Shown piece after piece: positions 1 through 9,980 of a stretch of DNA of 43,810 nucleotides; position 1 is the stretch's first letter; every line of letters starts with the position of its first letter. Under the pieces are notes generated by a model that ran no database searches, was not told the DNA's origin, and was given only the letters and a program-made list of their open reading frames with translations. The stretch is from Pleurotus djamor. Its lineage: Eukaryota > Basidiomycota > Agaricomycetes > Agaricales > Pleurotaceae. The DNA is taken from positions 1 to 43,810 of the forward strand of contig JAPEVF010000376.1 of assembly GCA_029747585.1 (NCBI GenBank), in the 5' to 3' direction. The translations under genes and the position numbers were made by a program.

Positions 1-473
1 GTCATCCACGTTCATACGACGTCGCGTCGCATTACTGGGGTGATGGAGGGCACTTGGATAGGTTTACGGGTGGTTTCTGGTGCGTTACATACCATGGATG
101 CAATACGACCTCTGAACATGGTCTAGGTTCAAACGCATATACTCGCATACGGCGCGATTTCGTATGATTGGTGAGCAAAACTACCTACTTCCTTGACTTA
201 TTACTGACGTTGACAACCCTCAGGCTCGTCTGACAAAGCAACTCGAACGTCTGAACTCGGTGGGTTTCTTTCCAATCTCCTCTATTTGTCGCCCGGCGCG
301 CTGATTTTCGTTCCGAAGTCAACTAGTCGCGCTTGGCCTTCGTTCTCACACGTGGATGATGGATTAGGTTGGCGGATCGTGCCCTCTGTTGCTGCGAGGG
401 CGGGGAAGAGTCAGGGTCAATTTGTATGCGCTCAATATATTGTACTGTGTCTTGTAATGTAAAAAATGTACAT
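1..473 (+). CDS. 3' part of an unrecognised gene cut by the window edge
   Basis: An open frame runs from base 1 to a stop near 136 and contains TSRRITGVMEGTWIGLRVV. A donor-like GT after AACATG (~130) and an acceptor ending CCCTCAG (~224) would join it to a second open stretch with LLYLSPGALIFVPKS and DDGLGWRIVPSVAARAGK, ending at TAA about 471. AT-rich, poly(A)-signal-like sequence (AATAAA) follows at ~485. The exact splice phase does not resolve cleanly, so the model is tentative. No family is recognised. Confidence 0.3.
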
Positions 474-1891
474 TATAAATGCGAATAAATATTGAATTCA
501 CCAATACTTCCAATGATCAGACCTCCTCAGACCTCCTCAGATATACCCGGTGCTGACCAGGAAATCTGTCGACTGCACTCGGGACGACCCAGAATTTTTT
601 CTGGAATCATTTTCATTCTCTGAGAATTCCGAACGCCAGTAGGCTTCAGATACAATCGGAGGCGCTCGTTGTACGTTTTCACTGGGCCTGAGGACCCACA
701 ACTACCACGTGATACGTGAGTCCAACGTGTCTTCTCATCTAGCAAAGAAACATGTACTTTACGGCGAAACCGGTTCCGACCTGAACTTCTCGAAGCGTTG
801 CAGGTGCTCAAATTTTCATATAAGAAAGAACGGCTCAACCTCGGTGAGGGAATGGTTGCGCAGGAGAATAAGTGGACCAGTGACTGACTGGGCGCGACAC
901 GAGCTCACGGCAACCAACGGGTAATTTGGCGGTACTGGAGCAATTGGAGAGGAATGCGAAGGAGGATATGTAGGAGATAGGACGGATTACATAATCACAC
1001 GTGGCGCCGTTGATTGGTTGACTTGGGTTAGCGGGCCGCTGCCTGCGGCACGGCGTGAACGAGTCCGAAAAACGACTATGAGAATGACTTCGACGCAATG
1101 TGTCTTTTTGCTATGGATAGCGACTCGCGAAACAGCGGCGCAGCATACATATGCCTTCGACTTCGCCCTATCTCCTGTTCACTGTTCACTTCAAGGGAAT
1201 CATTCTTCAACATAGGAAACTGTTGAATGACATGACATACAGCCACAGTCACTCAAATAATCTGCGCCGTCCAAAGGTGTCCGTTTGCCAGTATAAGCAT
1301 TAGAGAGTCTCAGAGGGAGAGGGGTAGGTAGGACAGGGCAAGGACAGGGTTTACAGCATGACGACCGCGGCGCCGAAGCTGAGGCCAAAGATTCAGATCT
1401 TCAAGCTTCAAGTATTCGGTTAGGAGGTTGTCTTTGAGGAACGATGACAACTTGAGGGGAGACAATTTTCGTGGCGAAGAGAGGAGGTGTAAAAGGGTGT
1501 CGTCTGTAGGGCTGTGATCGTTCAGTGAGAGAGGGGTACGGGAGAGAATAGGCAACGTACATGAATACCAGAAACGCCATGCGGACAAACCCGCTGTCAG
1601 GTTTCATCATCCTCTTTCTTCATCCACGACACAGTCTCCAATCACTGTATTCCTGCCACGGCGGTGAAATTGTGAATCCCAGACAAGCAGCCCGACTCTG
1701 CTTAAGAAAAAATGCACCGACAAACGCCAAAGGCAGGTCATGCTCGCATAATTTCTAGTTCGCCTTTGGGCTAAAGCTCTGTGGCCGCATCAAGAGATGG
1801 GATTTGTGAAGGTTCTGGTACAAATATCCCATCCGTTGGCTTCTCCAATTGCATAGCAGCAATTTTCCGCTGTCATTCAGACGCCTCAAGG
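474..1891. other. Intergenic stretch, no supported gene
   Basis: Only short overlapping ORFs without recognisable domains occur here. A perfect 10-bp tandem duplication (ACCTCCTCAG twice, about 521-540) is the only local repeat seen. The right part probably holds the 3' UTR of the reverse-strand gene that ends at 1892. Confidence 0.5.
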
Positions 1892-3430
1892 TCAAGGTTG
1901 GCCAGCTCGACATTGTACAGTGCCTGTGCCAGTTCCTGTTTCAAATTGGAGAAGGGAAGCCTTCACGGCAGTAAGTGTCTTAGCAGCGATGTTCTGTATC
2001 AGGGTGTAAATCACGGAGTAAACAACAAAGTAATGACTAGGAATTTGGAAGGACGAACCTCGTGCTCACGGACTACATCAGCCCATTCTTGTTTGATTTG
2101 CACTGGTTTTGTATAGGTACACTTTGGACGTTCAAGTACGTGAGGCGTAGACGGAATTACTAGTTACTGGGGACTCTGTGGTGCTGGTAGGTTTGTTGGC
2201 GACATCAGGAGGGATCTGAGACTGGCGCGGGCCTGTAAGTGGAGGAGGACCTCCCCGACGTGGGGCACCATAACGCGGTCTGCGAGGTGGGCTGTTCTTT
2301 GGATTTATAGGTGGTGGGGGTTTATCCTTCTCTTGAACGAGGGTTTTTTTGCTGCGATTCAGGTTCTTTGATACCTGCGCAGAGCCGCTCATTTGTATGT
2401 CACCATCTCTATCTTGCCTAGGTTTCGTCGGTATTTCGCGTTTGATGCTGGTAGGAGGGAGAAGAGATTGTGCAGGTTCAGATTTAACCAGTGGTGTTGT
2501 TCGGGACGACGTTGGGATCATTGGTGACCTTTCTTTTGGTTCAGTGGGGAGGAGGGGAGACCGAGCTGCTTCTTCGCGTTTGATATTGACGTGGCTTGGT
2601 TTGGGTGAAGCCTGTGCAGATTTTGTATCCGAAGGTTCGGTTTTCACGCGTGGTGTATCGTGCGATCCTCCTTGCCTCAACGGCNGCNGCGTGAAGGAAC
2701 AAAGCCTGGAGGGTTGAGTCTTGAGTTTGCTTCGTTTGGGAGAAGGGGGACGACGAGAGGGACTTCGCGATCTGGCATGGTTGGAGAAGGAAGTCTGCGA
2801 GGTGGAGACGCGGAACGACAAGGAAATCTGTCAGAGTAACTACCTATAGCGGCCAGTATAAGTTCACAACCAACCAACTACTGCGAAGAAAACCACATAC
2901 CAGGTCTACGACTGTCCGAACCACGATAATCTCTGTCGGGTTCTCTAATCCGTCTGTCCGGAGGCGGCCCGTCCCTTCTCCGGTCATCGTAGCCTCTGTA
3001 GCTTCTGTCGCGGTCGTGCCAATTTGAAGGCCCATCCCTCTCCCTGCCTTTATATCCTCCTCGAAGTGGATTTAGATGGTCAAGGTTGCACTCGGGGGGA
3101 ACAAAGCTCGGTGGTAGACAAGAGGGAAACCTGCAACCCGCATGTAAGCAACGGAGCAGGTTGGAAGCAGGATGAGGTGGATTGGGACGCGGGAAATACT
3201 ACAGTGACAAAACGTACCAAGAATGCGTTGAAAGGACCTCTCCAATCATATTCGCTTGCTGGCCGGTTTCAGTAGACCCTTGGATATTGTACGGCAACCC
3301 GGGACTCGACTTGTACAAGAAAGATCGACCAGCACTGCAGTATGAGACGACGGCCCAAGAAGTGACCAATAAACACAAAGAATGTTGTTGGAGGAAAACC
3401 AACTACATACCGTTGATCCATGACCGACAT
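1892..3430 (-). CDS. Arg/Ser/Pro-rich nuclear-type protein with five SUMO-consensus motifs
   Basis: Six-exon model: 3430-3411, 3334-3218, 3130-2901, 2843-2161, 2102-2059, 1993-1892, about 397 residues; all junctions have GT-AG ends. The frame closes only if the two ambiguous bases at 2685 and 2688 are ignored. The N-terminus carries a charged stretch (NWHDRDRSYRGYDDRRRDG) and RS/SP-rich sequence. The middle has evenly spaced psi-K-x-E motifs: VKTEP, IKREE, VKSEP, IKREI and IKQE. A proline-rich RRPRYGAPRRGGPPP segment comes next, and the C-terminus (IKQEWADVVREHE) looks helical. Such composition is usual for disordered nuclear or RNA-processing proteins, but no family is recognised. A coiled-coil-like frame just past the proposed stop (ELAQALYNVELANLDLEASE) could be a real alternative C-terminus. 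Confidence 0.6.
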
Positions 3431-3997
3431 CCTTCAAGTAACTGACAGCGTCTCATAGGCGTGCAAACTGAGAGCAACACCTCCGGGATATTATCTTCAG
3501 GGGACCCATTTTGTAGTGTATCGCCGGGGATGACAATGCAAGCTGAATCTGTTGGACCCATAACAGGTGAGTAAATGTGATGGGGCGAGCAGGATCGACG
3601 AAAGTGCTTAACATTTATTTAACCCTAAGATCCCTAAGCTACAAATGCCTCTAAGAAAAGGGAAGCAGAAGAGTCAGGCTCACACAGACGTCGGTGAATG
3701 TTCCGTCGACCGGAGACGGCGTCACGAAACGATACCACTCCTAGTATCCCGCTTCCAGTAAACAGATCAGCACACTCTCCAACTACATCTCTGATCGCCT
3801 CATCTCTTCCACCACCGCCTTCCAAGCCCATTCGACGCCGACGACGCGCAGATGAACAGATAGCGCGTCACGCGTCAAAACTTAGATAAACACAACAGGC
3901 CGAGGGAAGTTCTAGTCGTAGCAAGAGGCGTTCAGGACCGGATTATGGTTCCGGGCTGAGGCCTGAGGAGCGGACGAGCAGAGGCAATATTCAAGTA
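3431..3997. other. Intergenic stretch left of the transposon
   Basis: No convincing gene. It holds the promoter side of the reverse-strand gene ending at 3430 and, right of ~3600, only short unrecognised ORFs on both strands. Confidence 0.4.
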
Positions 3998-4022
3998 CAG
4001 TGGCGTCCAAAAGTATCGCACG
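3998..4022 (+). repeat. Left terminal inverted repeat of the Tc1 element
   Basis: Begins CAGTGGCGTCCAAAAGTATC; 25 bases match the reverse complement of the right end exactly. Confidence 0.95.
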
Positions 4023-4190
4023 GTCACGCATCCCCTAACTATTTGTCCCTCAGTCGCGCAACTCATCGAAAAATCCATGGATAAATGTTACTGAGAGGTA
4101 GGCATAGATGTATCATAACAATTGAAGACCAGGTAGATAGTCCCTAAGTCCGAAAAAAATGACAAGTACACAAAAAGTGAAAATGGGGGT

Positions 4191-4214
4191 GTGCAGTTCT
4201 TTTGGACGCCCCTG
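4191..4214 (-). repeat. Left internal subterminal repeat of the Tc1 element
   Basis: A diverged copy of the terminal repeat core (GTGCAG..CTTTTGGACGCCCCTG) in the opposite orientation to the outer repeat, probably a second transposase binding site. Confidence 0.7.
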
Positions 4215-4273
4215 TCAGTCTACCAATGATCAGCGCACAGTAAATTAATGAAAGCAAATAAACTCACGCGGTT

Positions 4274-5300
4274 CTAATACTTTGTACTTCCACCCTTTGC
4301 CTTCAGAAGCGCAGTGACGCGACGGGGCATACTCTCATACAACTTCTCCAGGGCGGCCATGGGAAAGTTGTTCCATTCCTCCTGGAGGGCCTCCCAAAGC
4401 TGGTCCTTGTTGGTAGGTAGCGGGTTGCGCGCGCGGACCAAAGCGTCCACCTGGTCCCACACATGCTCTATAATACTCATATCCGGACTGGAAGGCGGCC
4501 AGGACAGCCGCTTTAANTTTTTTCGCCGTAAACCACGCCTCGGCTACCTTGCACCGATGCTTCGGGTCATTATCCTGTTGAAAGATGAAGGGGTCCTTCC
4601 CCGTGCGCTTCAATTTCAAGTCCCGCAGAGACCCCAGCATCGATTTCTGTAGGATCTCGACGTAGTCAGGGCCGCACATGATGCCTTCAATCCGATGAAG
4701 CCGTCCCATTCCCTTTGAGGTAATCATACCCCATACCATGAGGCTACCGGCGCCATGCTTGATATTTTTCTTGATGTAGCGGTCATCCAGTGCTTGACCA
4801 GGTGTAAACCACGCATACTGACGGCCGTCCGACTTGAATAGCAAGAATTTCGACTCATCGGAAAATCCCACCCGCTTCCAGTCCTCCACGCTCCACCCAC
4901 AATGTGCACGGGCCCAGTTGAGCCGCTTCTTCTTATTGGTTGGTGAAATGTAGGGTTTTGATCGCCGAACACGACAGACCAGGCCCTTTTCCTTCAGGGC
5001 ACGTGCAACGGTCTGGCGCGACACATCTGGGAAGACCTTCTTGGCGACCTCGGTGGCATTATGGCACTCGGTTCGTGCAAGCAAGATGGCTGCCCGTCGA
5101 GCGTCTCGGACATCCAACTTGCGAGGACGTCCGGACTTGGGATTTATATGGTATGCATCACCGGATTTTTCGAACCGTTGATGAACGCGAGCGACCGTGG
5201 TGCGATGGATGCCGATCTTCTCAGCAATCTTGACATTGCTCATGCCGAGAGACTTGTAGTCGGCGATGCGGGCAACTTTGGTGGGGGAAGTGTAGACCAT
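4274..5300 (-). CDS. Tc1/mariner transposase, DD34E
   Basis: About 341 residues once the ambiguous base at 4517 is ignored; with it counted, the frame breaks inside the catalytic domain. The N-terminus has two helix-turn-helix units (around KIAEKIGIHRTTVARVHQRF and VSRQTVARALKEKG) joined by the GRPR hook (SGRPRKL). The catalytic triad is visible: D in FSDESKF, D in QQDNDPKH and E in DMSIIEHVW, with 34 residues between the last two. Length is usual for the family. It cuts and pastes the element by binding the terminal repeats. The n lies beside six A residues, so a base-calling fault is more likely than a real frameshift. Confidence 0.93.
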
Positions 5301-5386
5301 AGGTATGGAGCTTCGTGTGCTTTGCTGGCTTAGTCCCCCTTGCCCTCTCCCTTCCTATATACCTCAAAAACTGGGTTCCATGCAAG

Positions 5387-5406
5387 TTTGTCCAAAAGTA
5401 ATGCAC
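5387..5406 (+). repeat. Right internal subterminal repeat of the Tc1 element
   Basis: TTTGTCCAAAAGTAATGCAC, a diverged copy of the terminal repeat core, inverted relative to the outer right repeat and mirroring the one at 4191-4214. Confidence 0.7.
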
Positions 5407-5574
5407 ACCCCGAAACGAGGTAAAGCCTGTATTTCACAGCTGTACTTCAATTTGAAGAGTTCTAACAAAGTTTATATTTATGGTCTAGGGTGGCCCCGTG
5501 GACTACAACACCTGTTTTGATACAAACGATGTTGATACGCTCCTAACTGAGGCCCTATCCGTGCACGTGGGTGG

Positions 5575-5599
5575 CGTGCGATACTTTTGGACGCCACTG
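5575..5599 (-). repeat. Right terminal inverted repeat of the Tc1 element
   Basis: Reverse complement of 3998-4022 over 25 bases, followed by the target TA. Confidence 0.95.
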
Positions 5600-5971
5600 T
5601 AGAAACGTTGTTATCATTGAAAGACTGAGGCGAAATGCGGTGAGAGGCAAGTGAGAGCCTGATGTGAACCCAGGGCCTGAACGTTGAACGTTCATGAACG
5701 TTGAACTTCATTTGAGGCCACGATTATTAAGCATGATAAGTCGATGTGGGAATGTCAAACTAACAAATAGATACAAAGTGACTGACCAATGAAAACTCAG
5801 CGATAAAATAGGACTATCCAATGGGAATTGCAGAAAACTCTAAATTACATAATATGTCAACGATTCCACTAAGCGTTGGGAAAAGAACGAGCCTCCATTG
5901 CATTTCGGACTCGTAATTAGATTATAATTGATCACTTCCGATCTAGCGACGCCCTCCCTTAGCCTCACACG

Positions 5972-7551
5972 ATGCAACGCGTTGTATCAAGTCCTGAACT
6001 TGTGTCAGAGATCCTGTGGCGCTCGAACAACCGTTCGTGCTTGATCGTCAACAAATTATGGTCTGAAGAGTATCTGACCGTTGCCTGGCACGCTGTCAAT
6101 ATTCCTACCCGACTGTTTAGTCTTCTTGCTCCTCTAGAATTCCGTGATCGNTTTTTTTGTGTGTTACTTTCTACTTTCAATACTTCGATTGCTGAGGTAT
6201 CGACTTTTAGCAATTTTCTCGACCACTACGTCCAAATGACTGGGCGGTATTTGATCGGTATGCTTGGAGGGTGAAATCCCTCAATATGCGATTTACCTTG
6301 ACGGCGGAAGTTCACGAAGCTTTGGATCAAGGGCTGCTCGCTTGGAGACCGCATACGGCCTTGCTGCCTACCCTCGAGGACTTGATTTGCCTCCCTCACC
6401 TCGCCACCTTTCGCCTCTTCGCCTGCCCTTCCATCACAACGTTGAATGTTCGCCTCCCCAGCCGATTAGAGAAAATGACGACGTCCCAAGCGTCATTCTT
6501 TTCAAGTCTCCCTGGCAGCGTGCCTTGCCTTTCTCAGCTTCGAATCGACATTGAGCTAAGTCCTCAGTTCGATACGGAGTCAGACGAATTCAAGATTACC
6601 ATCCCAGCAGCTCTTTCTGAGTTGAAGAGGCTGCGGAGAATTGTTCTACATCCTTCGTGGCTCACATCGCGTGTCGCCAAAGCTTTGGCTTGCCTCCCCG
6701 AGCTGGCTATACTGGATACATCGAGTGTGTGGGACGGTGAAGATGGCGAGGATATCGCTACACGCCCATCTCCGACAGACCTCCTTGCCCTCAATGACTT
6801 CCCATCTCTAGATAAGCTCTGCATCGTCGTGTCCCTTAAAGATGCCTTATCTTGGGTCCAGAAGTGTTCGACCCACTCTTTGCCCCGCTTTTCGGTCTGG
6901 TCACCTCAGCTCGAGACGAAGGAGGCGTTCAAGCATCTCATCGATTATGTGTCGAGAAATATGTCTTCGCGCATGGAATACTTAGGTATTTCAGCCGATC
7001 ATCCTCTTGAAGTTGCCCCTTCCCCTCCACCCGCAACCATCCAGATCACTGACTTGCAGCCACTTCTCGCTTTTCAAAAGCTTGAAGCTCTCGAACTTCA
7101 TTTCACATTCCCGTTTGACCTTCACGTAGAAGACGTCATCCTGATCGTCGAATCCTTACCCTTCTTGACATCACTCATCCTGAATCCATCACCTCCGCTC
7201 AGCCTTGGTCGGCCATCAAGCCTCCACTTATCATGCCTCACAAACTTAGCCCGGTCTTCGTGTCATTCTCTCAAAACCCTTGGTTTGTACCTTGATACAT
7301 CGGTGGGCCTTTTGGAGGAGGCCGAAGGCGTTACACTGAATAATTTGGAGAACCTCAGCTTAGGTTCCTCGCCTCTTCTTTCGTTGTCAGCAGGAGCAAT
7401 CGCGAGGTACATCTACCGAATTATGCCCGAGGGAAGTAGGGTGGCTGTTTGGCAGACGTTTCCGGAAGCAAACGACGCTTTTGAGGAAAGCTGGCAGATT
7501 GTATCTGATCTTCTGGACCAATGGGATGGACCAACGGTGTGTTTTCTATAG
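5972..7551 (+). CDS. F-box protein with LRR-like C-terminal region
   Basis: Two exons, 5972-6158 and 6211-7551. Ignoring the ambiguous n at 6151, exon 1 is 186 nt and the whole encodes 508 residues in one frame. Residues ~5-45 (SSPELVSEIL..CLIVNKLW..YLTVAWHAV) form a short F-box of the kind common in Agaricomycetes. After the intron comes DWAVFDRYAWRVKSL, the linker normally found after the F-box in this expanded family. The rest is rich in LxxLxxL spacings (LPTLEDLICLPHLATFRL) typical of degenerate leucine-rich repeats. The family recruits substrates to SCF ubiquitin ligases; its substrate is unknown. Confidence 0.85.
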
Positions 7552-7934
7552 GAAGCCGTTTCCGGGTCGAGAGTACCCGCTCTTTGTATGTGGACATTTA
7601 CTTCTCGACACGAAGCGGTGTATCTTCAACCACTTAGTTCTGTCTGTTGCGCGTGTGGCCACCCAAAGAAGCCGTTCAAACAAATAGGTGCCCTTCAGTC
7701 CCAGCGGAAAAGCAAACGGAAAAGGAAGATTCGAGTGAGCGAGACCTGTGGCTTGAGCTTAAGGCCTAGACGCCTGATGCCGACGCGGCTGGTTGGTTCG
7801 GAGGATAAACAGTGTGATTTATGTAGACGTGGTCTAAGAAGCAGAGACTGACTGCCTATGAATCGACATCCTAGATCCCCGGACTCAGCCGGGAACTCAA
7901 TGGTCACTGACTGATCGTCCGCTCGCTTGATCCA
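7552..7934. other. Intergenic stretch between the F-box gene and the first peptide gene
   Basis: No supported gene; it holds the 3' flanks of both converging genes. Confidence 0.5.
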
Positions 7935-8136
7935 TCAACAACCTCCGGCCAAGGAACAGAGAGCGGCACGAGGGATGTCTGCAAGAGAGAGGGGCCAACG
8001 TATTAGACTAGCACTTGATCGAAGACAAAATAAACAACGAACCAGATTCATCATCGGCGGGCTTGGGATTTGGGGAGGCAATTGCGCCGATGATGGCAAC
8101 GGCTACGACGAAGAGGTTTGCGATGGAGAGGGACAT
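7935..8136 (-). CDS. Small secreted peptide, core IPRAALCSLAGGC
   Basis: Two exons, 8136-8043 (94 nt) and 7978-7935 (44 nt), give a 45-residue precursor. Residues 1-20 are a clear signal peptide (MSLSIANLFVVAVAIIGAIA), followed by a short acidic linker SPNPKPADDES and the terminal core IPRAALCSLAGGC. The intron falls after codon 31 in phase 1 and has a GTTCGT donor. Paralogues at 9440, 15675, 17976 and 31043(-) share the signal peptide, the linker and the intron position. Upstream on the reverse strand is a TATA box (TATAAAAGC, about 8273). The two cysteines could form an intramolecular disulfide. No known family is recognised. Confidence 0.75.
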
Positions 8137-9439
8137 ATTTGGTGACTAAGTATGAGTGAAGGATGAGATGGGTTTTGAGAGAGAATCAACATCATACCTA
8201 TGACTTCGAGGATGCTCGTCTGACTGAAAGGGCAGATGCTGGCCAAAATTGAAAGCTCTCCGTTAGCTTTTATACCTGAGCTTGACCATTGAGCTGCAAG
8301 CTGTAGGTGAGTCGTTTCGGTTATTTTTATTAATCTTTTTTGATTTACTGCAGATGTGATGGTGAGAATCCTCTAGCAGTGTCCGCCATTCCAGACGTCG
8401 CCACAAGATCAATACGAGCAGGTGGGGACTGCAAGCAGAATGCTGAAATATTCGGTGCCGAATGCGAGGACAACAGGGAGCAAAACGACCAAGCTATGAT
8501 TCCGGGCCTCGCTAGAGCGATTTCAAGCATGTCGTGTGTCTCCCAAGCAGCAGTTGTGAGTCACGAAAGGCAGCAGAACTAGTGTAGACGATATGCGGAC
8601 TCGGACAAGCGTCCAGAGAGAGGAGTTTGCGCAGATATCTAGATGCCAGCTTTTCTGAGGGACCGTGTCGGTTTGAGCCTATCATGGGGAGGTTTGGTCG
8701 TGATGGTTGTCGCCACTGGCAGAGGTCGTCGGTGGGCTTGGCGCCTACGTTTTGTAGTTAAGCGCTGGAGTTGTACGGTGGCCCTGACGATCACGACGAG
8801 CCCCCGACTTCCTTTCGACAGCTCTGCTATAAGCTAAAACCTCTGGGCTCAGTTTACAGTGCAATCGATTCCACCAGGCTTCAACTGCTACTTCATGCGA
8901 CACACATATTACCCGAACAATCTGCTTAAATGATTCCNGAATACTCTCAACAGTGTCCAAGCAGTGTCTCTTCATCTTCTGTGACGAAACCCGCAGTGCG
9001 ACGTGCTGACTACTTACTCGGCTGACAAGCACTCAAGTACTCAAGAAGCGCTAGGACATAGCCCGCTTTGATTCAGTGACTGGCCATTGATATTGACAAT
9101 CGGACCCGAACATGNAGGCTGCTGGCCGCTCTGCCCAACTTGCTCGCAATCTTAGCTGCTTAGCAAGTATACTCACAGCTCCACAGTGCTCGTAACAACC
9201 TAGCGCTAGAGGGCGCTCTTATCTCGTCGCGACTTAGCACCTCCTTCAGCCCCGAATAACTAAAAAAGTAAATGGTCAACCGATCACACCCAAGTACAAA
9301 TATCCAGACGAGGGACCTGGCTTCCAATCAGCAACTGACCTTCCAGCATCCTCGCGAAGTCTCAAGTATGAACTCTTCATCTCCGCTTTCTTCCTTCTTG
9401 AACCCCATCTAACATACGCTCGCCTGTAGGTATCAAACC
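8137..9439. promoter_or_regulatory. Shared intergenic region between divergent peptide genes
   Basis: Separates the reverse-strand peptide gene (ATG at 8136) from the forward one (ATG at 9440), so it must hold both promoters. Both have TATA-like sequences, and the forward gene probably has a 5'-UTR intron ending TGTAG just before the ATG. Two ambiguous bases (8938, 9115). No other gene is supported; the short ORFs here look fortuitous. Confidence 0.5.
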
Positions 9440-9630
9440 ATGTATATGTCCGTAAAAAGCCTCTTCGTCGTGGCCACGGCCATCATCGGTGCCGTTGCCT
9501 CCCCCACGCCCGAGCCTGTTGACGATGAGTCGGGTGCGTGACCTGATTTTCAATCAAGCAATTATTAGGCTAACTGACTCACGCATGACGCTTAGAGCTT
9601 CTCTGTTCCTTGGCCGGGCGTTGGTGTTGA
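9440..9630 (+). CDS. Small secreted peptide, core LLCSLAGRWC
   Basis: Exons 9440-9533 (94 nt) and 9596-9630 (35 nt) give 42 residues. The signal peptide is MYMSVKSLFVVATAIIGAVA, then SPTPEPVDDES, then the core ELLCSLAGRWC. The first exon has exactly the length and phase of its paralogues. The core spacing C-x3-G-x2-C equals that of ascomycete alpha-type pheromones (W-C-x3-G-x2-C-W), although sequence identity outside the Cys and Gly is low. It lies divergently from the 7935-8136 copy. Confidence 0.7.
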
Positions 9631-9980
9631 TGCATGATGAACCGCAATCAGTACTCAGCAGACAGTTCGCAGTAATGCAATCTAGCCATTCCAAATTTTG
9701 ACAGTCGTCTTCCATCTGCCCAATGAGACTCTCGTGGACTATCAGTGTACCTGATCACATCACCGTATGATCCTGCAATCTCGAGCGTGAAGCTGAAGAC
9801 TTCGATATCGCGTCAAGTCAGCGCTGGGGGTGACAAAGGCCTCAAAGGATCGACCTCCGTTGACTTACAAATATTCTACATCTATTGATACATTCAAAGC
9901 AGGGGGGAAGTGCTTGGCTACGGACGAAACCAGGTAGGCCAGCCAGATAACCGTTGGGAAAGACATCCCACACCCGACAT
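9631..9980. other. Intergenic stretch
   Basis: No gene supported between the converging peptide and fungalysin genes. Confidence 0.5.

Larger units (their letters stand above)
3998..5599 (-). mobile_element. Tc1/mariner DNA transposon (1602 bp) with nested terminal repeats
   Basis: The element is bounded by 25-bp perfect terminal inverted repeats and flanked by TA dinucleotides (3996-3997 and 5600-5601), the target-site duplication expected for Tc1/mariner. It encodes one reverse-strand transposase. Each end also has a second internal copy of the repeat core about 200 bp inward (4191-4214 and 5387-5406), in opposite orientation to the outer one. The near-perfect ends and almost intact ORF suggest recent activity. 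Confidence 0.95.

Noticed and set aside
4335..4652. Forward ORFs inside the transposon as extra genes
   Set aside because: Antisense shadows of the transposase.
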